NCBI GenBank assembly: GCA_032209605.1
Contig: JASFXZ010000043.1
Location: forward strand, 1,288,819-1,352,818
DNA: 64,000 nt
DNA from: Mactromeris polynyma
Taxonomy: Eukaryota > Mollusca > Bivalvia > Venerida > Mactridae
Direction: 5' to 3'
Below, in pieces: positions 34,326 through 45,300 of the stretch. The notes under the pieces are model-generated. The model did not search any database. It had not been told where the DNA came from and saw only the letters and a list, made by a program, of their open reading frames with translations. The position numbers and the translations under genes were made by a program. The stretch's first letter is position 1. Every line of letters starts with the position of its first letter.

Positions 34326-37120
34326 TCTGACATTCCATCAAATGTCGTCTTTGGCTTACAGTGCATTCCCAGACCGTAGTGTTAGCCGAGACAGCTTATA
34401 CGAGATCTGACATTTCATCAAATGTCGTCTTTAGCTTACAGTGCATTCCCAGACCGCAGTGTTAGCCGAGACAGCTTATACGAGATCTGACATTCCATCA
34501 AATGTCGTCTTTGGCTTACAGTGCATTCACAGACCGTAGCGTTAGCCGAGACAGCTTATACAAGATCTGACATTCCATCAAATGTCGTCTTTGGCTTACA
34601 GTGCATTCCCAGACCGTAGCGTTAGCCGAGACAGCTTATACAAGATCTGACATTCCATCAAATGTCGTCTTTGGCTTACAGTGCATTCCCAGACCGTAGT
34701 GTTAGCCGAGACAGTTTATACAATATCTGACATGCCATCAAATGTCGTCTTTGGCTTACAGTGCATTCCCAGACCGTAGTGTTAGCCGAGACAGCTTATA
34801 CAATATCTGACATTCCATCAAATGTCGTCTTTGGCTTACATTGCATTCCCAGATCGTAGTGTTAGCCGAGACAGCTTATACAAGATCTGACATTCCATCA
34901 AATGTCGTCTTTGGCTTACAGTGCATTCCCAGAACGTAGTGTTAGCCTAGACAGCTTACAAGATCTGACATTCCATCAAATGTCGTCTTTGGCTTACAGT
35001 GCATTCCCAGACCGTAGTGTTAGCCGAGACAGCTTATACAAGATCTGACATTCCATCAAATGTCGTCTTTGGCTTACAGTGCATTCCCAGACCGTAGTGT
35101 TAGCCGAGACAGCTTATACAAGATCTGACATTCCATCAAATGTCGTCTTTGGCTTACAGTGCATTCCCAGATCGTAGTGTTAGCCGAGACAGCTTATACA
35201 AGATCTGACATTCCATCAAATGTCGTCTTTGGCTTACAGTGCATTCCCAGACCGTAGTGTTAGCCGAGACAGCTTATACAAGATCTGACATTCCATCAAA
35301 TGTCGTCTTTGGCTTACAGTGCATTCCCAGATCGTAGTGTTAGCCGAGACAGCTTATACAATATATGACATTCCATCAAATGTCGTCTTTGGCTTACAGT
35401 GCATTCCCAGACCGTAGTGTTAGCCGAGACAGCTTATACAAGATCTGACATTCCATCAAATGTCGTCTTTGGCTTACAGTGCATTCCCAGATCGTAGTGT
35501 TAGCCGAGACAGCTTATACAAGATCTGACATTCCATCAAATGTCGTCTTTGGCTTACAGTGCATTCCCAGAACGTAGTGTTAGCCGAGACAGCTTACAAG
35601 ATCTGACATTCCATCAAATGTCGTATTTGGCTTACAGTGCATTCCCAGACCGTAGTGTTAGCCGAGACAGCTTATACAAGATCTGACATTCCATCAAATG
35701 TCGTCTTTGGCTTACAGTGCATTCCCAGATCGTAGTGTTAGCCGAGACAGCTTATGCAAGATCTGACATTCCATCAAATGTCGTCTTTGGCTTACAGTGC
35801 ATTCCCAGAACGTAGTGTTAGCCGAGACAGCTTACAAGATCTGACATTCCATCAAATGTCGTATTTGGCTTACAGTGCATTCCCAGACCGTAGTGTTAGC
35901 CGAGACAGCTTATACAAGATCTGACATTCCATCAAATGTCGTCTTTGGCTTACAGTGCATTCCCAGACCGTAGCGTTAGCCGAGACAGCTTATACAATAT
36001 CTGACATTCCATCAAATGTCGTCTTTGGCTTACAGTGCATTCCCAGACCGTAGTGTTAGCCGAGACAGCTTATACAATATCTGACATTCCATCAAATGTC
36101 GTCTTTGGCTTACAGTGCATTCCCAGACCGTAGTGTTAGCCGAGACAGCTTATACAATATCTGACATTCCATCAAATGTCGTCTTTGGCTTACAGTGCAT
36201 TCCCAGATCGTAGTGTTAGCCGAGACAGCTTATACAATATCTGACATTCCATCAAATGTCGTCTTTGGCTTACAGTGCATTCCCAGATCGTAGTGTTAGC
36301 CGAGACAGCTTATACAATATCTGACATTGCATCAAATGTCGTCTTTGGCTTACAGTGCATTCCCAGATCGTAGTGTTAGCCGAGACAGCTTATACAATAT
36401 CTGACATTGCATCAAATGTCGTCTTTGGCTTACAGTGCATTCCCAGATCGTAGTGTTAGCCGAGACAGCTTATACAAGATCTGACATTCCATCAAATGTC
36501 GTCTTTGGCTTACAGTGCATTCCCAGACCGTAGTGTTAGCCGAGACAGCTTATACAAGATCTGACATTCCATCAAATGTCGTCTTTGGCTTACAGTGCAT
36601 TCCCAGATCGTAGTGTTAGCCGAGACAGCTTATACAAGATCTGACATTCCATCAAATGTCGTCTTTGGCTTACAGTGCATTCCCAGACCGTAGTGTTAGC
36701 CGAGACAGCTTATACAAGATCTGACATTCCATCAAATGTCGTCTTTGGCTTACAGTGCATTCCCAGATCGTAGTGTTAGCCGAGACAGCTTATACAAGAT
36801 CTGACATTCCATCAAATGTCGTCTTTGGCTTACAGTGCATTCCCAGACCGTAGTGTTAGCCGAGACAGCTTATACAAGATCTGACATTCCATCAAATGTC
36901 GTCTTTGGCTTACAGTGCATTCCCAGATCGTAGTGTTAGCCGAGACAGCTTATACAAGATCTGACATTCCATCAAATGTCGTCTTTGGCTTACAGTGCAT
37001 TCCCAGACCGTAGTGTTAGCCGAGACAGCTTATACAAGATCTGACATTCCATCAAATGTCGTCTTTGGCTTACAGTGCATTCCCAGATCGTAGTGTTAGC
37101 CGAGACAGCTTATACAAGAT
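34326..37120. repeat. Minisatellite, 80-bp unit, ~35 copies, dimeric on the right
   Basis: The unit starts TCTGACATTCCATCAAATGT and includes GTTAGCCGAGACAGCTTATA. Each unit holds a small inverted pair, GACATT/AATGTC. A C/T site (AGACCG or AGATCG) alternates strictly over the last eight units from 36480, giving a 160-bp dimer. Part of 35050-35560 does the same. A variant with AGAACG and a 2-bp loss (CTTACAAG) recurs near 34930, 35570 and 35810. Confidence 0.95.
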
Positions 37121-37980
37121 AAAACAATTCTTTCCCATCGTTCTGCAGACAGCATATAGAATTGCGTTTGGTATGCGATTCATGGCTTCAGACAATACGG
37201 TTGGAAATGATTGCATTATTTAGGAGACTTTAAGTTATTATTTTTCCTCACTTGTCCTACCACAGACACAGCTTAGCTGATGTTTTGCTTACTACGCCGT
37301 CTAGAATATTATTCATATTTAAACTCCCTTAATCATATGCTGTCTATTATACTTTTTGCGTTGGCAAAACCTTTTGGTGGAACTTGATTGCGACAATAAT
37401 GAAAATAAACGCAGTTACAGCATATGTCTGTGTCCTTTTCCCGCGAACAAAATAAGAACAAAACGTAGACGATTACATAATTTCGTAGATAGTTTTTTAA
37501 TATTGATAGTCACATGTTCATCAAATGTACAATATCAAATACACAGACACGATAAATCTTTGCAGACAATATAGAGGGTGATACAACATTCGATATTGCC
37601 CGATACGTCACATATGCATGGATTGAAGTTTTTTGCCAAGAAATTTCTATTTCATAGCACCAGACAATGTTTATTATAGAGCATTGTCGTAAACAATGAC
37701 TGATTATACTTATTATTTGAGAACAACAGAGCTGTTGTAAAACGTTAAATCTTGTAGAACGGATGAGGCCAGAGGCACTAAATTCACATTCCTTGAAAAC
37801 ACAACTCGTATTAATAAATGATTAAAGCGCTCTTACGATAATGTGATTTCCGCGCAAACACTGGGACACGTCAATTTAATGTAAATTGACAAACCACTAT
37901 TTACGAGTGTTTCATTCGACTAGTAAACATGGTAACAATGGATAGTTTGTAAAGCTAACTGTATAGCTTTTGATGATCTC
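37121..37980. other. Non-coding stretch, nothing recognised
   Basis: No array or domain. The 72-codon frame at 37356-37574 is lysine/arginine-rich but unrecognised. Confidence 0.3.
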
Positions 37981-38049
37981 ATTTATCATTATAATTATTT
38001 TGTATGTATGAACATGTGTAAACATTTGTTTGATGTTGATTTCTTACAT

Positions 38050-38142
38050 TATTGTTGTTTGAAGACCATATTTTAAAAAGATACACCTGTAGCTTATTGT
38101 GTTATCTTCATGAAATAAACATATCATTATCATTATTATTGT
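38050..38142 (+). mobile_element. Retroposon 3' tail, copy 1
   Basis: TTGTTGTTTGAAGACCA, then CTGTAGCTTATTGTG, then ATCTTCATGAAATAAA and a (CAT/ATT)n tail. The same order occurs at 39845-39945. An AATAAA signal before a trinucleotide tail fits the 3' end of a SINE or LINE. Confidence 0.45.
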
Positions 38143-38660
38143 ATTGACTCATCTCAGTTATAGGTATAGCCTAATCATGTTTCTAAATAAGTTAAAATAA
38201 CACATTATTGTTGGGAAAGTGTAATACATTCCGGGTACACGTACAATGGTGCAAGCGTTGAACTTGCTCTCGGTAATTTCCGTCATCTTGTTCGGGCACA
38301 TTCGCCGTTCTCATCGAGTGGGTGTGTGATAATTAGAGGTTATCGCCATAAGGCACAACAGTCCCGTTTCATAACCTTTTAATTGCATAATTATGTTACT
38401 CAAGTGAAGAGTTGCGTAATATTATCAGAAAACAAGACAATAGTAGGCCTATACAAGTTAACAAGTTGAATAATGTATTGGAAATATCCGATATTCGGCA
38501 CACCAGGTCACATGATCATAGCTATTGGCCTCACGTTGTCCATATACGTTTATGTACAGTGCAAATTTGTTACTATATTTAGTAACATATTAAATAAATA
38601 GGGGATATGACATGAGTCATTTCCTATTGAATTTATTAAACGAGTCACGTAGGAGGTCGG
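38143..38660. other. Non-coding stretch, nothing recognised
   Basis: AT-rich sequence without supported features. Confidence 0.3.
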
Positions 38661-38667
38661 GTAATAT

Positions 38668-39055
38668 TTGACGATAGTCAGCTGTTTCTGCTGTTATGTC
38701 GTACATAGAATTGACGATAGTCAGCTGTTTCTGCTGTTATGTCATACATAGAATTGACGATAGTCAGCTGTTTCTGCTGTTATGTCATACATAGAATTGA
38801 CGATAGTCAGCTGTTTCTGCTGTTATGTCATACATAGAATTGACGATAGTCAGCTGTTTCTGCTGTTATGTCATACATAGAATTGACGATAGTCAGCTGT
38901 TTCTGCTGTTATGTCATACATAGAATTGACGATAGTCAGCTGTTTCTGCTGTTATGTCATACATAGAATTGACGATAGTCAGCTGTTTCTGCTGTTATGT
39001 CATACATAGAATTGACGATAGTCAGCTGTTTCTGCTGTTATGTCATACATAGAAT
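38668..39055. repeat. Minisatellite, 43-bp unit, 9 copies
   Basis: Units begin TTGACGATAGTCAGCTGTTT every 43 bp. Only the first differs (GTCGTACATAG instead of GTCATACATAG). All later copies appear identical, so growth was recent and on the right side. Confidence 0.95.
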
Positions 39056-39059
39056 TGTC

Positions 39060-39700
39060 ATCTAAAACGGATAATTACTCGGCAAAACCTCGATTTTATA
39101 TCCTTTATAGAAGACGAGTTTAATAAATTCAACAAAAAATGACTGTTCATCCTAGAAGAAGCACATTTCGCCTACGTTATCTTACATATTTGTACGACTA
39201 GCCATCATTGCCAGGTAATGAATGTCAGATCAGTATTTCCAAACCAAAGATTTAGGATTCCCGAGTTTTTTGTTTAACGGTTAGAAATGGTTTTTAATAG
39301 CCTAAAACATTTCGCCTCGCTTTAAATTTTGTGGCACGCATTCCGACAAATCTGTGGCGATCTTTGTGTCGATATGGGCATCGACGCAACCGGATTTTGG
39401 ATAACCAGGTTTTAGGTGCTATGTTACGATTAAAACTATTTCTAACAAACAAAAACTGCCAAAATACGTTTTGTGATCGGTCGCCAGCTTTTCGTGCCGC
39501 GTAGTAAACAAAAACGTCACGTATTTACCCATCCTGTTTCAGTAGCAAAGATTAAGAACAATTAAGTCGCTTAACAAGTTATCCTCTTTCATCATGTCGC
39601 CGGTCAACTAAAACACGTACAAAGTACTGTTTTGTCGGTTTCCATGACGAGGACGTGTCCTGTTTTATCCGGGAATTACATTATCGTTTGATCATCATTT
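39060..39700. other. Non-coding stretch, nothing recognised
   Basis: No array, RNA motif or coding frame that I can support. Confidence 0.3.
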
Positions 39701-39844
39701 ATCCAGGTATACAGTCGGACCTCGTTTACTCGACAACGTTATATCCGAATAATTGGTATCATCCGAAATAAATATCAGGTCCTGAATTGATATGGGCAAT
39801 TCGAAACAATGTATATTATCAGACGATAAATCTTTACAAAACAT

Positions 39845-39945
39845 TGTTGTTGTTTGAAGACCACAATGCAAAAAAGTAACATCTGTAGCTTATTGTAACA
39901 TCTTCATGAAATAAAGATATTATTACTATTATTATTCGACATAAA
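39845..39945 (+). mobile_element. Retroposon 3' tail, copy 2
   Basis: TTGTTGTTTGAAGACCACA, CTGTAGCTTATTGTA, ATCTTCATGAAATAAA and an (ATT)n tail align with 38050-38142. It lies inside the MITE, so it inserted after the MITE did or was captured by it. Confidence 0.5.
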
Positions 39946-40322
39946 CATTCTGACCTGACTGATTGGAATGAAGGATGTCCAACTGTATGTACAATACATA
40001 ATGAATTACATTCTGACCTGACTGATTGGAATGAACGAGGTCCAACTGTATGTACAATACATAATGAATTACATTCTGACCTGACTGATTGGAATGAACG
40101 AGGTCCAACTGTATGTACAATACATAATGAATTACATTCTGACCTGACTGATTGGAATGAAGGATGTCCAACTGTATGTACAATACATAATGAATTACAT
40201 TCTGACCTGACTGATTGGAATGAACGAGGTCCAACTGTATGTACAATACATAATGAATTACATTCTGACCTGACTGATTGGAATGAAGGATGTCCAACTG
40301 TATGTACAATACATAATGAATT
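39946..40322. repeat. Minisatellite, 63-bp unit, 6 copies, derived from a MITE end
   Basis: The unit starts CATTCTGACCTGACTGATTG and contains GAACGAGGTCCAACTGTATG, the terminal sequence of the pogo-like MITE. Two subtypes (GAACGAGG, GAAGGATG) occur in the order b-a-a-b-a-b. Minus frames of 146-185 codons cross it because the period is a multiple of three. Confidence 0.9.
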
Positions 40323-40534
40323 GTAATCGCGACTGTTTGTGTTATATTTCTGTCGTCTAACAATGACAACACTATACTTATATATGGTCATACATTCACA
40401 CTCTGTTTAATGAGTTATTCTCACTTTTGTGGACAGAATTGGTCAGAATCGTGAAAAACAGAAATAACGTTCATTGGAGAATGACCGTCAATGACGCAAA
40501 GTAATAATATACCTGTATAAAAATGATTAAATTT

Positions 40535-40602
40535 ACAGAACGATGACGTATAGGATTGGCTGGCTGAGACAGAACGATGACGTATAGAATTGGCTGGCTG
40601 AG
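40535..40602. repeat. Two-unit 34-bp tandem duplication
   Basis: ACAGAACGATGACGTATAG begins at 40535 and at 40569. The copies differ by one base (GGATTGG or GAATTGG). Confidence 0.9.
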
Positions 40603-40609
40603 ACAGTTG

Positions 40610-41105
40610 GCTATTGACTCTGAACAGTGTTGGATAATTGTGAACTGTACTGGCTGCAATAAAATGCTCGTGTATATAGTTGGGAAATGTCTGGCTGCTT
40701 ATTTAAAAAAACATGATACGGTGCTATTTGTTCAACCCTGCTGGAGACATAATAAATGGTTGTCCATCTACGGTAGACCGGGGTCACTAATTTTTCATTC
40801 GTCATTTCATACCATAAAATGTAAAAATCATGAATGGTGAAATGACGACCACCACGAATTTACAGTGTACGATTTTAGAATTTGGTTTGACATTATGATA
40901 TCATAAGACAGTGAATTCATAAATTAATGACATAACGTTTAAAGAATTATTGAATGTATTGAGAATTCACCACCGGTTATTCGTATTTATTTGTGTTATT
41001 TTGCTTTCTTTTTAATTGATGACGTTAAGTTTGTAATTCTAATGTCCCAGTAGAGTACATTGGAAGAAATAAAACGACACTTCAATTTTCTTACGAGCAT
41101 TACAA
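40610..41105. other. Non-coding stretch, nothing recognised
   Basis: Short overlapping frames on both strands, none with a domain or splice signature I trust. Confidence 0.3.
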
Positions 41106-41111
41106 TATATA

Positions 41112-41276
41112 TACAGTAAAACCATACGTAAAGACCACCTCAATAATAAGACCACCTCGAAATTAAGAACACAATTTTCAATTCCATTTTCTCTGTGTTG
41201 CTCTTTATTCAACCTCGATAAGAAGATCATTTTTCAAGGGTCCCAAGGGTGGTCTTATTATTGAGGTTTTACTGTA
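41112..41276 (+). mobile_element. CAGTAAAACCTC-type MITE, copy 1
   Basis: The ends TACAGTAAAACC and GAGGTTTTACTGTA are inverted. Inside are two subterminal blocks, ACCACCTCAATAATAAGACC and its complement GGTGGTCTTATTATTGAGG. CAGT termini flanked by TA suggest a pogo-group element. About 165 bp, no coding frame. Confidence 0.75.
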
Positions 41277-41365
41277 TTTATGTCCAAAAATATTAAACAA
41301 TAATACTTCTACTGGTTATGTTAAACACATATTGCTTTCTGGCTCAGAGGTCCGTTGCAAAGAGT

Positions 41366-41967
41366 TCAAGCTACCCCCGGTATTTTGAAATTGATTTCAT
41401 ATTACCCCGGGGGTAACCTGAACTGGTATTCATATTAACCCTAGGTTAACATGAACCCGATTTCATATCACCCCCGCGAAGATTACCCATTCGCTAATTG
41501 AGCTAATGTGATAATTTTCAATTATTTGAAATCATGGTAAAGTAGGTGAATAAAAAATATGAAACAAAGAAAATTAAAAGCTAGTCTTAAACTGAAAAAG
41601 TATCAGTACATGTAGTATGATAATGACACTGGTGTTATGATTGTTGGTGTTGCTGCTACCATTCCTGTTCCTGCTGCTGATGTTGTTTTCTTGTTGCTGT
41701 TTTTACGCTTAACATTTATACCATTTATAATACATGTATATCATTTGATTTCGTTTACTTCAATTATTACATGGAAAACGTATACAGTATAACCTCACTT
41801 AAAGTCCACCTCAATAATAAGACCACCCAACTAATAAGACAACCTCATTATTAAGACCAGTTTTCAAGGGTCCCAAGGGTGGTCTCATTATTGAGGTTTT
41901 ACTGTGTAGATAAACATAAACAAGGGAATGCGATAGGTAATCTTAAACCGTAGGGGGTAGCTTGAAA
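41366..41967. mobile_element. ~600-bp element with TTCAAGCTACCCCC ends, hosting a nested MITE
   Basis: TTCAAGCTACCCCC (41366-41379) is repeated as its exact reverse complement GGGGGTAGCTTGAA (41953-41966). The left interior has further inverted words (CCCCGGGGGTAACCTGAACT). The interior contains a complete copy of the CAGTAAAACCTC MITE at 41783-41906, so that MITE inserted later. No coding frame. Confidence 0.6.
41783..41906 (+). mobile_element. CAGTAAAACCTC-type MITE, copy 2 (nested)
   Basis: Ends TACAGTATAACCTC and GAGGTTTTACTGT. The interior AAGGGTCCCAAGGGTGGTCT is shared with copy 1. About 124 bp, shorter than copy 1. Confidence 0.7.
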
Positions 41968-41969
41968 TT

Positions 41970-42940
41970 ACTCCAAGTACAAGAAATCTGACAGTTTCTG
42001 ATGTACGAAACAGCTATAGTATTGTCAAATCAATACCTGTAAATACATATACATGCCTACATGATAAAATGAAACCTTCTTTCTACATAGCCAGTTGAAA
42101 GCAGATATTTAAGCTTAAAGCGCGTCGAGTGTATTAAAAAGGCTAGGTACTGACTGGTTTTGCTATATTCGTGTTTATTTATGTTGTGTTGGGTAGAATT
42201 TGCTTCTTGAAACTGGTAATAGTACATTTATCATTTGATCAATGTAATTCGATCATTTAAGCGGAGATTTTGAACACTTCTATATCTTTTAAACGAATTG
42301 TGCGTTTTCAAGAACAAGAAAGATCGACTCCTTTTTGGGAGACACATAGCGCCACTCCACCAATGCTTAGTATGATAAAATCCATATTTAACTTGCAGTA
42401 ATTTCGTTCAGATAGACAAGCCATTCTTCTGGGAACTGTTATCTTCTGTATTCTATGCATGTTTAACAATCATTCCGAACACTGGTTCAAAATATTCCAA
42501 ATTAGAGCGTAAATTTATCGATTTCTGCCTAACCTTGACTTGTTTTCACCAGGAATGCAGAAAACATACGGTTCGAAAAAATCTTACGATGGACAAATCA
42601 ATACGTAGGTTGATCGTAAAATAGACATGTCTGCGCTTTTACTTAAATACGTAATGATACGTGGTGCTTTAATTCGGTTTTTGAAATATTTTGTGCCAAA
42701 GAGTTTTTCAGTGGTGTTGTTTTGTTGCCGACGTTATTTCATAAAAGTGAGTAACTGATTCACTTTCAACTCGACTTTCGTGACGTAAATTGTGAACAGC
42801 GCTGTATCGGAACATAGATGTATCAATGTAATCTTGTTTTAAATGATATGGTTAATAATAATAAAAAATGCTTACTCTGCAAGTTTTGGTAAAAGCTGTT
42901 TCTTTAAAGATCAATCTCATTCAACGAGTGAAAAAAGAAA
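41970..42940. other. Non-coding stretch, nothing recognised
   Basis: AT-rich DNA with no array, element or coding signal recognised. Confidence 0.3.
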
Positions 42941-42947
42941 TTACGTT

Positions 42948-43092
42948 TAGTAAAACCTTATTTAAGGACAACCTCAAAAGTCAGTTATAACTGTTTTTCT
43001 CTTTATTCATCCTCAATATTAGGACCACCTCAATAAGAAGACCACTTTTCAAGTATCCCAAGGGTGGTCTTAATACTGAGGTTTTACTGTAG
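42948..43092 (+). mobile_element. CAGTAAAACCTC-type MITE, copy 3
   Basis: The left end is decayed (TTTAGTAAAACCTTATTTAA). The right end TACTGAGGTTTTACTGTA is intact. The interior CCCAAGGGTGGTCTTAATAC is typical of the family. Confidence 0.7.
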
Positions 43093-43216
43093 AAGTCGAT
43101 ATTCCAAGTGGAAAGCGTTGGAAGTTCCAGAAGGGCAGATCAGTCACTTTATATTCTACCATTATCAAATACATTTTCTTGTAATTTCTTGAATGGATCA
43201 CTGATTAAGTTCTTAG

Positions 43217-44391
43217 TATCTATACTATAGTATACACAGTATGACGTCATATAATACGTGACCTTTGCTACATATCTATACTATAGTATACACAGTATGA
43301 CGTCATATAATACGTGACCTTTGCTACATATCTATACTATAGTATACACAGTATGACGTCATATAATACGTGACCTTTGCTACATATCTATACTATAGTA
43401 TACACAGTATGACGTCATATACTACGTGACCTTTGCTACATATCTATACTATAGTATACACAGTATGACGTCATATAATACGTGACCTTTGCTACATATC
43501 TATACTATAGTATACACAGTATCACGTCATATAATACGTGACCTTTGCTACATATCTATACTATAGTATACACAGTATGACGTCATATAATACGTGACAT
43601 TTGCTACATATCTATACTATAGTATACACAGTATGACGTCATATAATACGTGACCTTTGCTACATATCTATACTATAGTATACACAGTATGACGTCATAT
43701 AATACGTGACCTTTGCTACATATCTATACTATAGTATACACAATATATCGTCATATACTACGTGACCTTTGCTACATATCTATACTATAGTATACACAGT
43801 ATGACGTCATATAATACGTGACCTTTGCTACATATCTATACTATAGTATACACAATATATCGTCATATAATACGTGACCTTTGCTACATATCTATACTAT
43901 AGTATACACAGTATGACGTCATATAATACGTGACCTTTGCTACATATCTATACTATAGTATACACAGTATGACGTCATATAATACGTGACCTTTGCTACA
44001 TATCTATACTATAGTATACACAGTATAACGTCATATAATACGTGACCTTTGCTACATATCTATACTATAGTATACACAGTATGACGTCATATAATACGTG
44101 ACCTTTGCTACATATCTATACTATAGTATACACAGTATAACGTCATATAATACGTGACCTTTGCTACATATCTATACTATAGTATACACAGTATGACGTC
44201 ATATAATACGTGACCTTTGCTACATATCTATACTATAGTATACACAGTATAACGTCATATAATACGTGACCTTTGCTACATATCTATACTATAGTATACA
44301 CAGTATGACGTCATATAATACGTGACCTTTGCTACATATCTATACTATAGTATACACAGTATAACGTCATATAATACGTGACCTTTGCTAC
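43217..44391. repeat. Minisatellite, 56-bp unit, 21 copies, with a CRE palindrome in most units
   Basis: The unit starts TATCTATACTATAGTATACA and continues CAGTATGACGTCATAT. The CREB/ATF octamer TGACGTCA is exact in 14 of 21 units. The others carry ATAACG, ATATCG or ATCACG changes. A second palindrome, TATACTATAGTATA, precedes it. The last eight units alternate intact and ATAACG forms, a 112-bp dimer pattern. No promoter or gene is visible beside it. Confidence 0.95.
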
Positions 44392-45295
44392 GGTCATGTC
44401 ATCCATATGTGCAGAAGTTGTCAGTTGCTTGCGGAAGAGCAAAGTTAGTACTGATTGATAATTATTTCATGGAAAACTGCTAAGGTCAACAGGCCACCGT
44501 ATATGAATGAATTGTTTTTGTTGAAAACAGCGTAAAACCCGACGAAAGTAAAAAGTGTGTTATGAACAATGTCATACGCTAAGACCTTCCGATGGTGTAT
44601 TTTGTTATCTTGCGATGTCACATTCATTGTTCTCCAGACGTTATGTTGAATACAACCATATTGCTTTGCTGGAAAGCTACACTCGCCGCTATGTGTCAGG
44701 ATAAATAGAACCGACAAATTGAAACTGACTTCCAGTTCCCCTAGTAGAACTATACGTAGCTTGTGACTTTACAGAGGATTACAAATACGCATTTATTTCG
44801 CATATAATCGATCTGGTATTATCGTATTATTTATATTATATACTCAGTACATTTAAAAACACACACAACTGATTTTTTCAAGTTTTGTGGACTAACATAG
44901 GGATACTATTAAGGACTGTACATAGTATTATTTTATATTTATGCAATATGTTCTATATATTTCATTGCAAATATATGGCATTTTCATAAAAAAAGAAGTT
45001 TCAAAATGCAATAAAATGACGCATTATCAGAGTCGATGTAAGCTAATTGAGCAAAAGCGACAGTGATATAATCTTATGAGAATTAAAGTAATGTGAGATA
45101 CTCTATGTCACGTTTTCTGTGTGCGAAATATTTTGTTTATAAGTATTATATCCCGAATGTTCCAGAAATGTCATCTCTTGTCGTTTATTTCGACCATCAT
45201 ATTTCGCGTATTATCTATTTGTTTTATTGATCGGATTATGGCTCCGTTGATATGAAAGACAAATGTGTTATTTAATGTAGGTAAATGTCACGATA
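44392..45295. other. Non-coding stretch, one unrecognised minus frame
   Basis: A 90-codon minus frame (44445-44717) has protein-like composition with a hydrophobic C-terminal part, but no domain I recognise and no clear exon borders. The rest is AT-rich. Confidence 0.3.
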
Positions 45296-45300
45296 AAATA

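Larger units (their letters stand above)
39707..40322. mobile_element. Pogo-like MITE with tandemly expanded right end
   Basis: The left end TATACAGTCGGACCTCGTTT and interior GGTATCATCCGAAATAA match 22918-23096. The interior is interrupted by a retroposon-tail copy (39845-39945). The expected right end (GAACGAGGTCCAACTGTATG) is present six times because it lies inside a 63-bp tandem unit (see 39946-40322). Confidence 0.6.

Noticed and set aside
34326..37120. Centromeric or telomeric satellite
   Set aside because: It is one of many unrelated arrays in the same window, short, with unique borders. No telomeric hexamer array is present.
44445..44717. 90-codon minus frame with hydrophobic tail as a membrane protein
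   Set aside because: Composition alone is not enough. No family, signal sequence or exon border could be supported.
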